IMG/VR virus record: IMGVR_UViG_3300042350_004191
Coordinates: 62,001-126,000 of that record
From: a virus
DNA: 64,000 nt
Strand: one strand, 5' to 3'
A program made the translations under genes and the position numbers. The first letter of the stretch is position 1, and every line of letters starts with the position of its first letter. The notes beneath the pieces are model-generated. The model did not search any database. It saw nothing but the letters and a program-made list of their open reading frames with translations, and was not told the origin of the DNA. Positions 17,901 through 27,182 of this stretch are shown here, piece by piece.

Positions 17901-19176
17901 GCAAGAAGTTGTTAGAAATAGTATTGAACAACTACAACCATTACAGAGGCAATTAAATACATTATTAAATAATAACGATTTTTCTAATCCAGAGCTAATA
18001 GATGCTTTACAGCGTGAAATTGATAAATTTACTGATGACCTAAGAGAAGTTGAGTTAACAACTACTAATAAAAAAGGTTTTTTTGGATCAATATTTGGAA
18101 CATTTCCATACCAACCAGACGATTTAGGCGTTTCCACCTTTTCAAAAATAGCCAATTTTACAGAAAAGACCGCAGACCCCGATACATGTGATGTTCCACA
18201 CTTATATGATATCATGAAAAAAATTGATTTTAATGATGAAAGTTATCGTATAAGATTTCCAAACGGAATAAACAGAATAATAGATTATACATCTATTTCT
18301 CCATACAAATTAATGGGTACAAAGTGTGGTTGTGGAAATGATAATTTTAAATTAAATGAGTATCAAATAGGCACTTGTTCTTTTTGTGGGCGAGAAATTA
18401 TTTCTAATAGAGGCGATGAAATTAAAAATCCCGAAGAAATAATTTATTCAGGAAATTTTGTAGTATTAAAAAATAAAACAAATGATAAATTTAGAAAAGT
18501 TCAAACAGGACCTCTTGATGGAGAAAATTCATATACTATTACAAAATTAGCTACATCTATAGGACTACCTACAGGCTGGATGGTTAATTATGCTTTTTAC
18601 AAATACCAAGAAAAACCAAACGATTTTATTGAAACTGGTTTAATAAACATTAACACATTTAATTTAAATCAAGCCAATACTATTAAAAATATAGCTTCTT
18701 ATTTTAATTTAAATAATACTTTTGTGTCTCCAGTTTCAACATATGTCTATGCTTTAACTACAAACATCAATATAGGAACTACTAATACAAATGAATGGTC
18801 GAACAATTTAAATTTATTACCAAACAGAACAATATTAAACTTTACCAGTTCTTTAAATTTAACATTATCGTCTATGTCGTATGTTTGGGAAACTTCCTCA
18901 TTTGTTAACTTTAACGATTATGAATTTTTAACTTCAAATATATTTAATATACCAAATTATAAAAAAGGATTAACATTTACAAATACAACAAGTTCAATAT
19001 CTTATAAAAGATATATCGAATTAGATAAAAAATATAGAGTCGAAAATAATATAGATTGGGATCAAACACAAACCACAGTTCCATTAATGAAATCTGAAAA
19101 TGCATGGTATGGTCAAAATGGAATTTTAGAAACTATGATAAATTTTGAATTACAGAAAGGTTTGGGTTTAATTTAA
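14941..19176 (+). CDS. Giant baseplate/tail protein with PKD-like, propeller-like and zinc-ribbon modules
   Basis: This 1411-residue protein occupies the gp7 position after gp25 and gp6. I see two PKD-like beta-sandwiches (about 1-105, YIEYIWGDN; about 115-200, YVQWDLGNG, then PGVFVVRMLAY). An NHL-like propeller follows (about 595-885), with repeats such as VSDIENNKIYRVTSDGRI and VVDKDLNLFVGLAGSNQILKF. Then come a GDFTGWLWNYKFG motif (about 908), a short coiled coil (about 985-1040) and a Cys4 ribbon (CGCG, then CSFC, about 1127-1152). It is probably part of the baseplate periphery; gp7 homology is positional only. Confidence 0.6.
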   Translation: MIILTSDHILNTEGYVNTTDFTVTVGNLPANTFINYIEYIWGDNTKKRYTPTGGSILFTTPIIEVKKYNGTGVFNLKVIVSYTRNNKRDTLTANYNIRIKPIPNEIYLTTTTTRSSASKLYARITRFNFIPNPEIFGQNLENLKYVQWDLGNGVLSNRPRLIGATFNEPGVFVVRMLAYTKGNDKYVYERTFTIQEYLNDSIRFSKVPPPTYAGHLNRFPFEIEITSPINEPHIVDLYAQFSRSYPTLDNPTKYSFLRPEWRFLDLRLNVIKSVQTVNNRPIRVNEFGEEVPEGGIIAGYRGTAQFYFVDDWFNQDQVLTKEQYTTLWVTLRSNNIRNNKTTDNIDGLHPGHANNTAQAWCPYVTLWRKPDTIKFTRNGANPLPVVQFVGSDVPITFTIGYNNPTVPDIHNRQARLTLADTIGGFAHYVPHYDTSLLLDVNTNSFNNNLSSFLKPRQQPYISYRNSDNLLSGGYYKTTYERLNSTTLTMSANIVVPEPDLRANNFNPHIWLLNPSNAEINVAQYIYTTNNIINSPQYFKTDSITNYNELFKKDRMPIPTVRKNPNMDTVFLYKFTSERKINPHISSPLDEKSHLSGLHTVAALNAPTYHAWVSDIENNKIYRVTSDGRIYLTIDLKNLNYNFGTVEKLIPLTMVVDKDLNLFVGLAGSNQILKFDDSANLRAVLNLNNVIPISLDVDKNNNLYISGIRKNQTQESILLKYNNSLSNLLLSKTYSNIFLGNILVSPFDTIFVINNGHLDKNLKEVYSINSFIEELNINNFNLIKNYSSQPFIKYMTLDRGGSLYYNFSFNSICKIKRDGRSQVTSLLSDNSSDNDSSNRVIEGLGYNINDKIYVINSLDNKVTILDLNLNVERFFYINPSKIEYELDTFGQIKDPLVRIKSKKRSLKANGDFTGWLWNYKFGVKNNRESFSITNRSNTLSFKQHNQFKFFGKNEVFDIGKYMYDFSFMKSLKESPFLYNNKFYDTEVQQEVVRNSIEQLQPLQRQLNTLLNNNDFSNPELIDALQREIDKFTDDLREVELTTTNKKGFFGSIFGTFPYQPDDLGVSTFSKIANFTEKTADPDTCDVPHLYDIMKKIDFNDESYRIRFPNGINRIIDYTSISPYKLMGTKCGCGNDNFKLNEYQIGTCSFCGREIISNRGDEIKNPEEIIYSGNFVVLKNKTNDKFRKVQTGPLDGENSYTITKLATSIGLPTGWMVNYAFYKYQEKPNDFIETGLININTFNLNQANTIKNIASYFNLNNTFVSPVSTYVYALTTNINIGTTNTNEWSNNLNLLPNRTILNFTSSLNLTLSSMSYVWETSSFVNFNDYEFLTSNIFNIPNYKKGLTFTNTTSSISYKRYIELDKKYRVENNIDWDQTQTTVPLMKSENAWYGQNGILETMINFELQKGLGLI

Positions 19177-19205
19177 GATATATCTGAATAATTATATAGA
19201 ACTAA

Positions 19206-22200
19206 ATGAACCCATATAGTGTATCGGCAATAGGCATTTGGCCCAACGAAAAATATCTGTACAAAATAGATCCTTCTATTATTGATTTCAGATATGGCGT
19301 ATTGCCTATGACTGTATTTTCTTCTCCGCAATTATCAGAAGACAATAATTTTGCTGTAATAGACTACAATAAACCGGATTTTAACAGTAATTTAATCGGA
19401 ATAAGTTCGAATGCAGGATATATCTATACTGATAGTGATGGTTTTTTTAAATCTTTCTTAACACCTAATTTGACTTTTTCATGGACTCCTTCGGCATTAA
19501 GAACCGGAAACTATGGAAATATGTTAAATGCTATTTTATTAAATACTAGTGATTGGAAATATTTCACGGTAGTTTCATACCCTTCAGAGTTATTTTTATA
19601 CCCAGTCGAAATATCTAAAATAGATAATGTGGCAAGATATGAAACAGATATAACTTCTTTATCGGTTTATACAATATCCGAGCTATTATCTACCTATTCT
19701 AATATAGAAACCATGAGTTCAGCAGGTTTAACTGCTACCGAACTTCAAACGCCGCTTATTTCGTCTATCAATTATGCTATTAGTTCTTTAAACAGTTTAG
19801 AAACAACTTTAGACATCGTATGGTATAATGCGGTTTCTTCTGGAGAAGTCACTACTAATTTTAAATTTATTAGTTCTGTAACAACAGATTTTTTTGGACA
19901 GTCTTTATCAACATTTTCTTATGTTACATTAGAGAATGTAATATGTTCTTATTATATAAACATAGATAATTTTATTGTAGATTACAATACCATAACTACA
20001 TTAGAAAATTATGTATCTAGTGTAACATTTTTAGATAAAATAACAGCAATAGATTATAAAACTTTTTTTGAAATAGCTACTTCCAGAAGTTATGCTTTAC
20101 AAACTTCTTCTATATTATTAAAACCTTACGATTTTCAATTTCTTTCCAAAAACGAGTACGCCACAACAATAAAAACTAAACACAGTGATTATTTGTCAAG
20201 AATTCCAGAAGCATTACCACTAAATGACAATAATCTCAAAACTATTTCTTATACTTTATCGGGGGCATTAGTTAATTGTAATAAAAGTTTAATAAATTTC
20301 ACAGAAACTAATAATCCTATTTATGGAAACTTTATATTAGAAGACGAAGGCGCAAATATAAGACCAGAAACAGTAAAAATTGCATATAAAATTCATTATG
20401 CAAATATGAACTCAACAAGAGAACCTAAAGAAATAACAAGTTTAGGTGATTTGTATGATGATATGTTTTTAGATTCAGATAGGTCTATCGAATCTTCTTA
20501 TATTGTTAGTAAAAATAATAATAAACTAACATTTCAATTATTACAATCAGCATTGAATTTAATCTTACCATTAGAACACCCAACAAACTGTGTATTGAGT
20601 GCTATTTTAGATTTAGACAAATGTACATTAGAATATGTAAACCAAAGATTTCCCACTTTCAATGCAATATATAATGATTTTACTCCGATATCAGGGTTTC
20701 CCGGCACTGACTTGTCTGTTCGTTACATAGCCGATAGTCCCGTTGATAACCAAAAGAAATCATTAGAAACGACTGTTTTGAACATATCCAGTAATTACGG
20801 AAATTTTTCATTAAATTCAGCAGTATCTTGTAAATCTGACAATCATGTTATTAATTGGACATTAGAATATCCACCATATTATTATAGTTTTAAAAATACA
20901 TTTGTAGACAAAAATAACAGAACATATTCAAATGTAAATTCTTTGGGCTTTTATCTATCTTCAGAAGTATTTTTTAATGAAATAATAAAACCCAACCCTA
21001 ATGATTTCACAGAAGACTATGCAAGAATAGATTTATACACAAGCGTTTATTCCGATTTTGATATTATTCAACTCCCTCTGTCACTATATGCAATTGATGA
21101 TTATATCAAATATGAATTAGTATATAGAGATCAAACTTTATTTTTAAACAACTTGTCAGCATTTTTAGTTTTACAAGAAGACAGAAGCGAAGTTTTGTCG
21201 TTTTCTTCTACTTTAATTCCTAATAGTAATTTTGTACCATATGATATAATCAATTCACCATATGTTCCTGCGGTTTCTGGTGTTTTTCTAAGACTAATTT
21301 ATAACTTAGACAATGGTGGCGCAGTATTTTCTGTTAAACCTTCTTTGTCAACAAAGATCGGTGCATTCGATGCTTTTTGGGGTACTACATTTTCAAGTGG
21401 TATAACATATAAACCAAGAAACTTTGTTAAAAATCCTCCTTTAGACACTATTGCTAAAACTATTACCAGTGCTACATTTTCTGTAGAATCTTTAACAGGT
21501 ATAGATATTTTTGGTCCAGATCTAAGGAATACAAACGTAAGATGGGATTATAAAAGTAATGGATCGAATCATTTAAAATTAATTAATAGAACCAAAGGAG
21601 ATATAGGAATTTTTACAGAAATTGTACCAAACAGTTCTTACCTTTTTAATGTGGCTAATGTCGTAGAACTAACTGGACTGAGTAATGAAACTGTAGATGT
21701 AACTTTTTATTCTGAAGAATATAATGTCAGTTCTACCAGAATAGTCTTGCCAGAATTGTTTGATTTGTATTATGAAAACAGAGTAAACATAAATTTTGAA
21801 CCTATAACCTTAAAAGAAAAAATCAAAATATTAAAATGCGATATAAGTGTGCCATTTTTCGGCAAAAATTTTAATATAACTGGCTCAGAGAGGATAAAAT
21901 GGAATTGGATATATGATAATATTACAAACCCAGATCTAGCTCCAGTAACAGCGTTTTATTTGAATAACAATAATCTAGTAACTTATGATATAGATACTAT
22001 AGGTCTAGCAACACTTAGTACATTATATTTTTATATAGACACAAACTACACAATAGTAGAAGAGTTAAATCCTTTAAGTGCTTTTGTCGAAGTCTATAGT
22101 TTAGGCGAAGTTTATTCTGGTAAAAATGTTTTTGATGTTAATTCATATCCAGATCCAACTATTTTTAGTACAGATTTTTATGTAACATATCCTAACTTTC

Positions 22201-24266
22201 CTTCATATCAATTGATCAATACAGATAGTAATATTAAATCTTTAACAAGACCACCCAACGGAACTAATATATACAACATCACTCCTTTTGAACTTAAAAC
22301 CAGAAATGTTTCAATTAGTGGAATGAATTGGAAAATTAAAAGAACAGTTTTAAATTCGTTTAGCAATACTCTTTCAACAAACGAAGAAGAATTGTCCTTA
22401 ACTCCGAATGCTTCTGGTTTTTATGATGATATTATCTTAAACAGAGATTATAATTTATACAACATAACTTCTAAAAAATATTATAATAATGAAATTTTTA
22501 CAAGTAATTCTCCATTAGTATTTTCGTCCTTACCAATTACTAATATTACTGATCTTTTAAACTTAAGTTCATATTTAATTTTACCAGATTTAATAACCAA
22601 TAATGTTTTTGTAACAAATATAACTGCTACAGAAAATATCTCACCATTAGCTACATCTATAAATTTTATAACAACATCGTATTATATAACATCGTTTGAT
22701 GTTGTAGATAGTATTGATATAGTTAAAAATTTAAACAATCTTTATACATATTCATTTTATACTTCCACCAATTTTATTAATATAAATAATCAACCTGTTG
22801 AATATACTATTTTTAATGTAAACTATTGGTTATCAGCAAATTATACTATAAAAACTGATAAACAAACTGAAATTGATGCTTTTAGTTCTTTGTACATAAA
22901 TCCCAACTTAAATAATTTTCTTTCATATAATTCAGTTATCAATCCAACTACAACAGTCGAATATGATGTTACTAAAAAAGAAATAGAAAAAAATTTATAT
23001 GCAATATATGATATTTCTTTAAATGCCGAAAGTGTTAGTATTCCTAACTGGACAAACTTATACGACTTTTCAAAGTCTGGACAGATTATTGTAGCAACCG
23101 ACACAGAATTTATTACTTTACCAAAATTAATTTTGACACCAAATTTTGTTTGGGTTCCTCAATGGAAATCACCTAATTTTTCTAAATTATCAAATAAGTT
23201 TGTCACTGTACTTTCTGGCTACAATCCCAATAACATTTTTCAGTTTTTGACAGGAAAAACTTATGGAAACAGGAAAGATAATTTTCAAGAATATAATGTG
23301 ATTGTTCAAGATGTTCAAGAATTCAAAATAAACAAATTACAAGATTCTATAACAATATTTTTAGGCGCAGGTTCTAATAATGAATTTATACAAGATCAAA
23401 TAATTGATCGACCAGAAGAATATCGTTTTACTGATAATGGAGAAAAAACTATATTAATTGAAAATTTCAGAATTCCAATAAAACCAGAAATATATAGCAC
23501 TGATGGTATGGTTGTTTATCTAACAGCATATAATAAATTTTTTCCCACTACTGGCGGTTTACAATATTATGGGTTGAATTCATTAACCGCAACAGAATTA
23601 ACACTTTTTAACTATCCTATAACAGCAAGAACTTTAAACAAAGACATAGCTTGGGATAATGAAAAACCAACTGAGTTTGAAATAGACAATTTCTTATTCG
23701 ATGCTGTATATCATAATCCAAAACTTTTTGAGTATGAAAAAGCAAAATTGTTATTCTATCCTAATATTATAAACATTAATTTGGATACTGAAAGATTGAT
23801 TCAAGTCAAACAAATTCTGGAAATAAATCCTTTAGAATCTCCTAATGAGATTGAGGTAGATAAAAGTACAGTTACATATGAATTAAAATCTGATTACTGG
23901 TCTGTTTCATCTGTTGTTCCTGCTGTATCAAATAGATACTTTGATTTGTTTAGATTAACTGTGGGGGATTCTACAATTCCATTAACTGTTTCAAACTTTG
24001 AAAGAAGTACATTATTTTTAAGTGCTACTGCAAATATAGCTACTAAAATACCTCCAATGACTTTTAATAGAACAGCCTCAAGTCAATATACAGGACCAAC
24101 CGATTTATGGAATACAGTATATCAAAAAGCAATAGGAAATGAAGAAACACCGTCTGAACAGTATAAAATCTTATTTTCAGAGGTAAATAGTCTTAGTACT
24201 TCAACCGGAACGGTCAGTACATATAATACACTTGCTATTAATGATAATTTAATTTTGACAACATGA
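19206..24266 (+). CDS. Giant tail/baseplate structural protein
   Basis: At 1686 residues this is the largest complete gene in the window. It is Ser/Thr/Asn/Tyr-rich and appears all-beta. A recurring module is visible: IDIFGPDLRNTNVRWDY and later VPFFGKNFN followed by KWNWIYDN. Both resemble a segment of the upstream giant protein (PEIFGQNLENLKYVQWDLGNG), so the two proteins share a beta-domain type. No enzyme motif or transmembrane segment is seen. It is expressed between the wedge genes and a fibre gene and ends with an ATGA overlap, so it is almost certainly a virion tail component. The exact role is unknown. Confidence 0.55.
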   Translation: MNPYSVSAIGIWPNEKYLYKIDPSIIDFRYGVLPMTVFSSPQLSEDNNFAVIDYNKPDFNSNLIGISSNAGYIYTDSDGFFKSFLTPNLTFSWTPSALRTGNYGNMLNAILLNTSDWKYFTVVSYPSELFLYPVEISKIDNVARYETDITSLSVYTISELLSTYSNIETMSSAGLTATELQTPLISSINYAISSLNSLETTLDIVWYNAVSSGEVTTNFKFISSVTTDFFGQSLSTFSYVTLENVICSYYINIDNFIVDYNTITTLENYVSSVTFLDKITAIDYKTFFEIATSRSYALQTSSILLKPYDFQFLSKNEYATTIKTKHSDYLSRIPEALPLNDNNLKTISYTLSGALVNCNKSLINFTETNNPIYGNFILEDEGANIRPETVKIAYKIHYANMNSTREPKEITSLGDLYDDMFLDSDRSIESSYIVSKNNNKLTFQLLQSALNLILPLEHPTNCVLSAILDLDKCTLEYVNQRFPTFNAIYNDFTPISGFPGTDLSVRYIADSPVDNQKKSLETTVLNISSNYGNFSLNSAVSCKSDNHVINWTLEYPPYYYSFKNTFVDKNNRTYSNVNSLGFYLSSEVFFNEIIKPNPNDFTEDYARIDLYTSVYSDFDIIQLPLSLYAIDDYIKYELVYRDQTLFLNNLSAFLVLQEDRSEVLSFSSTLIPNSNFVPYDIINSPYVPAVSGVFLRLIYNLDNGGAVFSVKPSLSTKIGAFDAFWGTTFSSGITYKPRNFVKNPPLDTIAKTITSATFSVESLTGIDIFGPDLRNTNVRWDYKSNGSNHLKLINRTKGDIGIFTEIVPNSSYLFNVANVVELTGLSNETVDVTFYSEEYNVSSTRIVLPELFDLYYENRVNINFEPITLKEKIKILKCDISVPFFGKNFNITGSERIKWNWIYDNITNPDLAPVTAFYLNNNNLVTYDIDTIGLATLSTLYFYIDTNYTIVEELNPLSAFVEVYSLGEVYSGKNVFDVNSYPDPTIFSTDFYVTYPNFPSYQLINTDSNIKSLTRPPNGTNIYNITPFELKTRNVSISGMNWKIKRTVLNSFSNTLSTNEEELSLTPNASGFYDDIILNRDYNLYNITSKKYYNNEIFTSNSPLVFSSLPITNITDLLNLSSYLILPDLITNNVFVTNITATENISPLATSINFITTSYYITSFDVVDSIDIVKNLNNLYTYSFYTSTNFININNQPVEYTIFNVNYWLSANYTIKTDKQTEIDAFSSLYINPNLNNFLSYNSVINPTTTVEYDVTKKEIEKNLYAIYDISLNAESVSIPNWTNLYDFSKSGQIIVATDTEFITLPKLILTPNFVWVPQWKSPNFSKLSNKFVTVLSGYNPNNIFQFLTGKTYGNRKDNFQEYNVIVQDVQEFKINKLQDSITIFLGAGSNNEFIQDQIIDRPEEYRFTDNGEKTILIENFRIPIKPEIYSTDGMVVYLTAYNKFFPTTGGLQYYGLNSLTATELTLFNYPITARTLNKDIAWDNEKPTEFEIDNFLFDAVYHNPKLFEYEKAKLLFYPNIININLDTERLIQVKQILEINPLESPNEIEVDKSTVTYELKSDYWSVSSVVPAVSNRYFDLFRLTVGDSTIPLTVSNFERSTLFLSATANIATKIPPMTFNRTASSQYTGPTDLWNTVYQKAIGNEETPSEQYKILFSEVNSLSTSTGTVSTYNTLAINDNLILTT

Positions 24267-27136
24267 GCGATTTTTTTCCCATACAAATTAGACACTTAGA
24301 AAGTTTATCAGAACCTATTTGTAGTTCTGATGTTTTTCCTTTACAAATAGGAAATTTAATTGATGGCTTTGAAACCAGAGCATCTAAAATGTCTGATGTT
24401 CTTAGTTATGTAAATTTACAAAATCAAAATACTAATATTTCCAATTTAAATGTTTCAAATTCTGCTGTTGTCAGTAATCTTTTATATATCGGAAACGTAA
24501 ACGAAATAAATGGTGTTAAATTTTACGTAGACGGAAATGCGATTATTAGTGGAACATTAAGTGCTCTTAGTGGTATTACATATTTCAACACAAATATTGC
24601 ACAAACTACTGCTTTGTTTTTATCAGGTGCTTCTGGTGTAGGATTGAAAGTTACGCAAGATTTTGAATTTCCGATTGCTCAATTTTATGATTCTAACAAC
24701 ATAGCTTTGCATGTTGATGGTACGTCTGAACGCGCAGGGAACGTAGGTATTAAAACTGTTGTTCCAAATGAATCTTTAACCGTTATAGGTAATATAAGCT
24801 CTACAGGTACAGTTTTTGGGGAGGGATTGAGTGCCAATACTGGTTACGTTAATTATCTTAGCTCTTACAATTTACATGTAATTGGCAGTGCTATCCTTGA
24901 CTCTGAAACGAATTCTAGCCTTACTATAGGAAATCTAGTATCGTCAAAAACAACAATATACGGTGATGTTTTTATTAACGCAGTAACTGCGGCCAGTTCT
25001 TACAATACATACATAGGAAATGTTAATTCAGATGTTTACGTTAATGGTTATCTTTTTACAAAAAATTTATCATCTGGTGGAAACATTTTTATCAATAATA
25101 TTAATGGCGAAAATTCTCAGTTTAATTTAGGAAATCCTGATGCCGTAAACAATATAACTGGAACTACTATCTTGAGTGGTAATGTTTATATAGATGGTAA
25201 CATTGTTTTAAATGGTGGTGATAATGACAATACTTTTATAAATTCTAACGGTAATAAAGGAAAAGTTTATATAGGAAATCCTGAAAATTCTTCTGAAATA
25301 AATTCTAGTTTATTAACACATAACGCAAATTTAACAAGCGAATTATTTGTTTCAAATTACACTGATTTTGATGCTTTAACCTCTAATATAGATACTTTAT
25401 ATGATGATTTTTCAATTGTTTATTTAGTATCTGCTGTCAATTTATTAAATCCCAGTATAACTAGTGTACAATACAAATACGTTGAAAATGTAGAAGGTTT
25501 AAAAATAGATTTAAATAACAAAAATATTAATTTAGGAAAATCTAATTTTGCTACAAACATAAATGGTAATGTAATAAACTCAAAAGCTGGATTACTTTTA
25601 AATTTATATACTTTATCTGGAGGTCAGGTAAAGATAGGTGATCAAAATAACACTGTAGACTTACGTGGGTTTAATTTAAGAATTAATGATTCTGGTGATG
25701 GTGTTACTAAAAATACTTACATAAACACAGAGTTAGATTCTGGTAACATAGAAATTGGAAATCCTTTAAATTTTACAGGTATTAATGGTTTTAATACACA
25801 TATCAATACTCTTTCCGCTGGTGAAACTGTTATAGGGAATGTCAGTGGAAGTGTTAAAGTATATAACCTTACTATATTAAATTCATTATCATCTTTGGTC
25901 GATACATTTAACGTTTCTAACGTAAATTCTCAAAATATTATTGTATCAAACACATCGAGTCTTAATAATACAAACATAGGTGGAACATTAAATACAACAG
26001 GCGATGCTTTATTTGTAAATCGTGTCGGTGTTGGTGTTCCTCCGCAAGAAAAGCTAACTGTATCAGGGAATATATCTGCTTCTGGTTTTGTATCTGCAAA
26101 TACATTATCTTTAAATAACATTAACCAAAACACTTTGACTGTTACTGGAAACACCTCTAGTTATGGTTCAACAACAATATACAATGAAAGTAATAATCCT
26201 GCCTTAAAAATTACACACACTGGTTCTGGTAATGTATTAGAAATTGAAGACCAAACTGAGGATACAACAATCTTTAGGATTAAAGAAGATGGTAAAATTA
26301 TTGCAGGAACCGCTGCTTTAAGTTCATTGTTTAATGAAGGTCTTTTTAATTTGGTTTCAGATAATAGAGCAATTAATACATATAAATTTGGAAATAATAA
26401 TACATCAGGTTCTTTTTATAATTATAAAACCAGAGGCAATAATGAAAATGAACATGTAATTTTAAATGCTGGTGATTTTACATCAGTTTGGGAAGCTCAT
26501 GTTTCCAATGGTTTAACATATATAGCAAATTCCAGAATAGATGCACGAATCGATCCAAATTATCAAACAACAGCATCATCGATGCCGTCCAGAATTAATT
26601 TTTATACAACCTCACCCAATACAACAAGTAGAGATATAAAGTTTTTGATAGATAGCACCGGAAATGTTGGTATAGGAACAAACGTACAAACAGTAACAGC
26701 CGCTCCTAATGAAAAATTGACTGTTGTTGGTAATATTTCTGCTACAGGTAAAGTTTATTCTGATAACGGAAATTCAGATATATGGAATCAACCAAGCATA
26801 AATTTAGTATTACCTATAACACAAGATGCACAGGTTATATCATCTGGTGATGGTGTTTTTACATTATATTCACCACAAACCTTCAGATTAACCAAAGCCA
26901 AGGTAAGTCTAAATATTCCATCAGAGAATACAGTAACAGCCACATTAAGTTCTATTACAAACAACCAATCTATAACAACCTTAACTTTACCAGCAAATAC
27001 TGGTTTTGTTGCAACAGATTCAAATTTATCTTATTTAATAAACGAAGATGACAGAATTACTTTGAATATAAACAGTGTCGGAACCGGATTTAACGGGGCT
27101 GGTTTAAAGATATATTTAACAGGTCGGTACGTATAA
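24263..27136 (+). CDS. Long tail fibre-like protein
   Basis: The 957-residue protein begins MSDFFPIQIRHLESL and then SSDVFPLQIGNL, a docking-tag-like start. The shaft contains repeated fibre motifs: NESLTVIGNISSTGTVF, EKLTVSGNISASGF and NEKLTVVGNISATGKV, together with several IGNPxNxxxINGxx units. NVGIGTN precedes the last of these, as in many trimeric phage fibres. The C-terminal about 100 residues are a compact beta-domain (LPITQDAQVIS to LKIYLTGRYV) likely to be the receptor-binding tip. The start overlaps the upstream stop by ATGA. It is probably a major long fibre. Confidence 0.75.
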   Translation: MSDFFPIQIRHLESLSEPICSSDVFPLQIGNLIDGFETRASKMSDVLSYVNLQNQNTNISNLNVSNSAVVSNLLYIGNVNEINGVKFYVDGNAIISGTLSALSGITYFNTNIAQTTALFLSGASGVGLKVTQDFEFPIAQFYDSNNIALHVDGTSERAGNVGIKTVVPNESLTVIGNISSTGTVFGEGLSANTGYVNYLSSYNLHVIGSAILDSETNSSLTIGNLVSSKTTIYGDVFINAVTAASSYNTYIGNVNSDVYVNGYLFTKNLSSGGNIFINNINGENSQFNLGNPDAVNNITGTTILSGNVYIDGNIVLNGGDNDNTFINSNGNKGKVYIGNPENSSEINSSLLTHNANLTSELFVSNYTDFDALTSNIDTLYDDFSIVYLVSAVNLLNPSITSVQYKYVENVEGLKIDLNNKNINLGKSNFATNINGNVINSKAGLLLNLYTLSGGQVKIGDQNNTVDLRGFNLRINDSGDGVTKNTYINTELDSGNIEIGNPLNFTGINGFNTHINTLSAGETVIGNVSGSVKVYNLTILNSLSSLVDTFNVSNVNSQNIIVSNTSSLNNTNIGGTLNTTGDALFVNRVGVGVPPQEKLTVSGNISASGFVSANTLSLNNINQNTLTVTGNTSSYGSTTIYNESNNPALKITHTGSGNVLEIEDQTEDTTIFRIKEDGKIIAGTAALSSLFNEGLFNLVSDNRAINTYKFGNNNTSGSFYNYKTRGNNENEHVILNAGDFTSVWEAHVSNGLTYIANSRIDARIDPNYQTTASSMPSRINFYTTSPNTTSRDIKFLIDSTGNVGIGTNVQTVTAAPNEKLTVVGNISATGKVYSDNGNSDIWNQPSINLVLPITQDAQVISSGDGVFTLYSPQTFRLTKAKVSLNIPSENTVTATLSSITNNQSITTLTLPANTGFVATDSNLSYLINEDDRITLNINSVGTGFNGAGLKIYLTGRYV

Positions 27137-27157
27137 ACTTTATTGTTATACAAGTAA

Positions 27158-27180
27158 TTCTTTATAATTATTATAAAGAA
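27158..27180 (+). repeat. Perfect inverted repeat directly before the 27183 gene
   Basis: TTCTTTATAA and TTATAAAGAA are exact reverse complements around a three-base TTA. The repeat ends two bases before the ATG of the next gene. A similar inverted repeat precedes the gene at 30899. It could be a weak terminator for the fibre gene, a transcript-processing site, or an operator. Confidence 0.55.
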
Positions 27181-27182
27181 CA

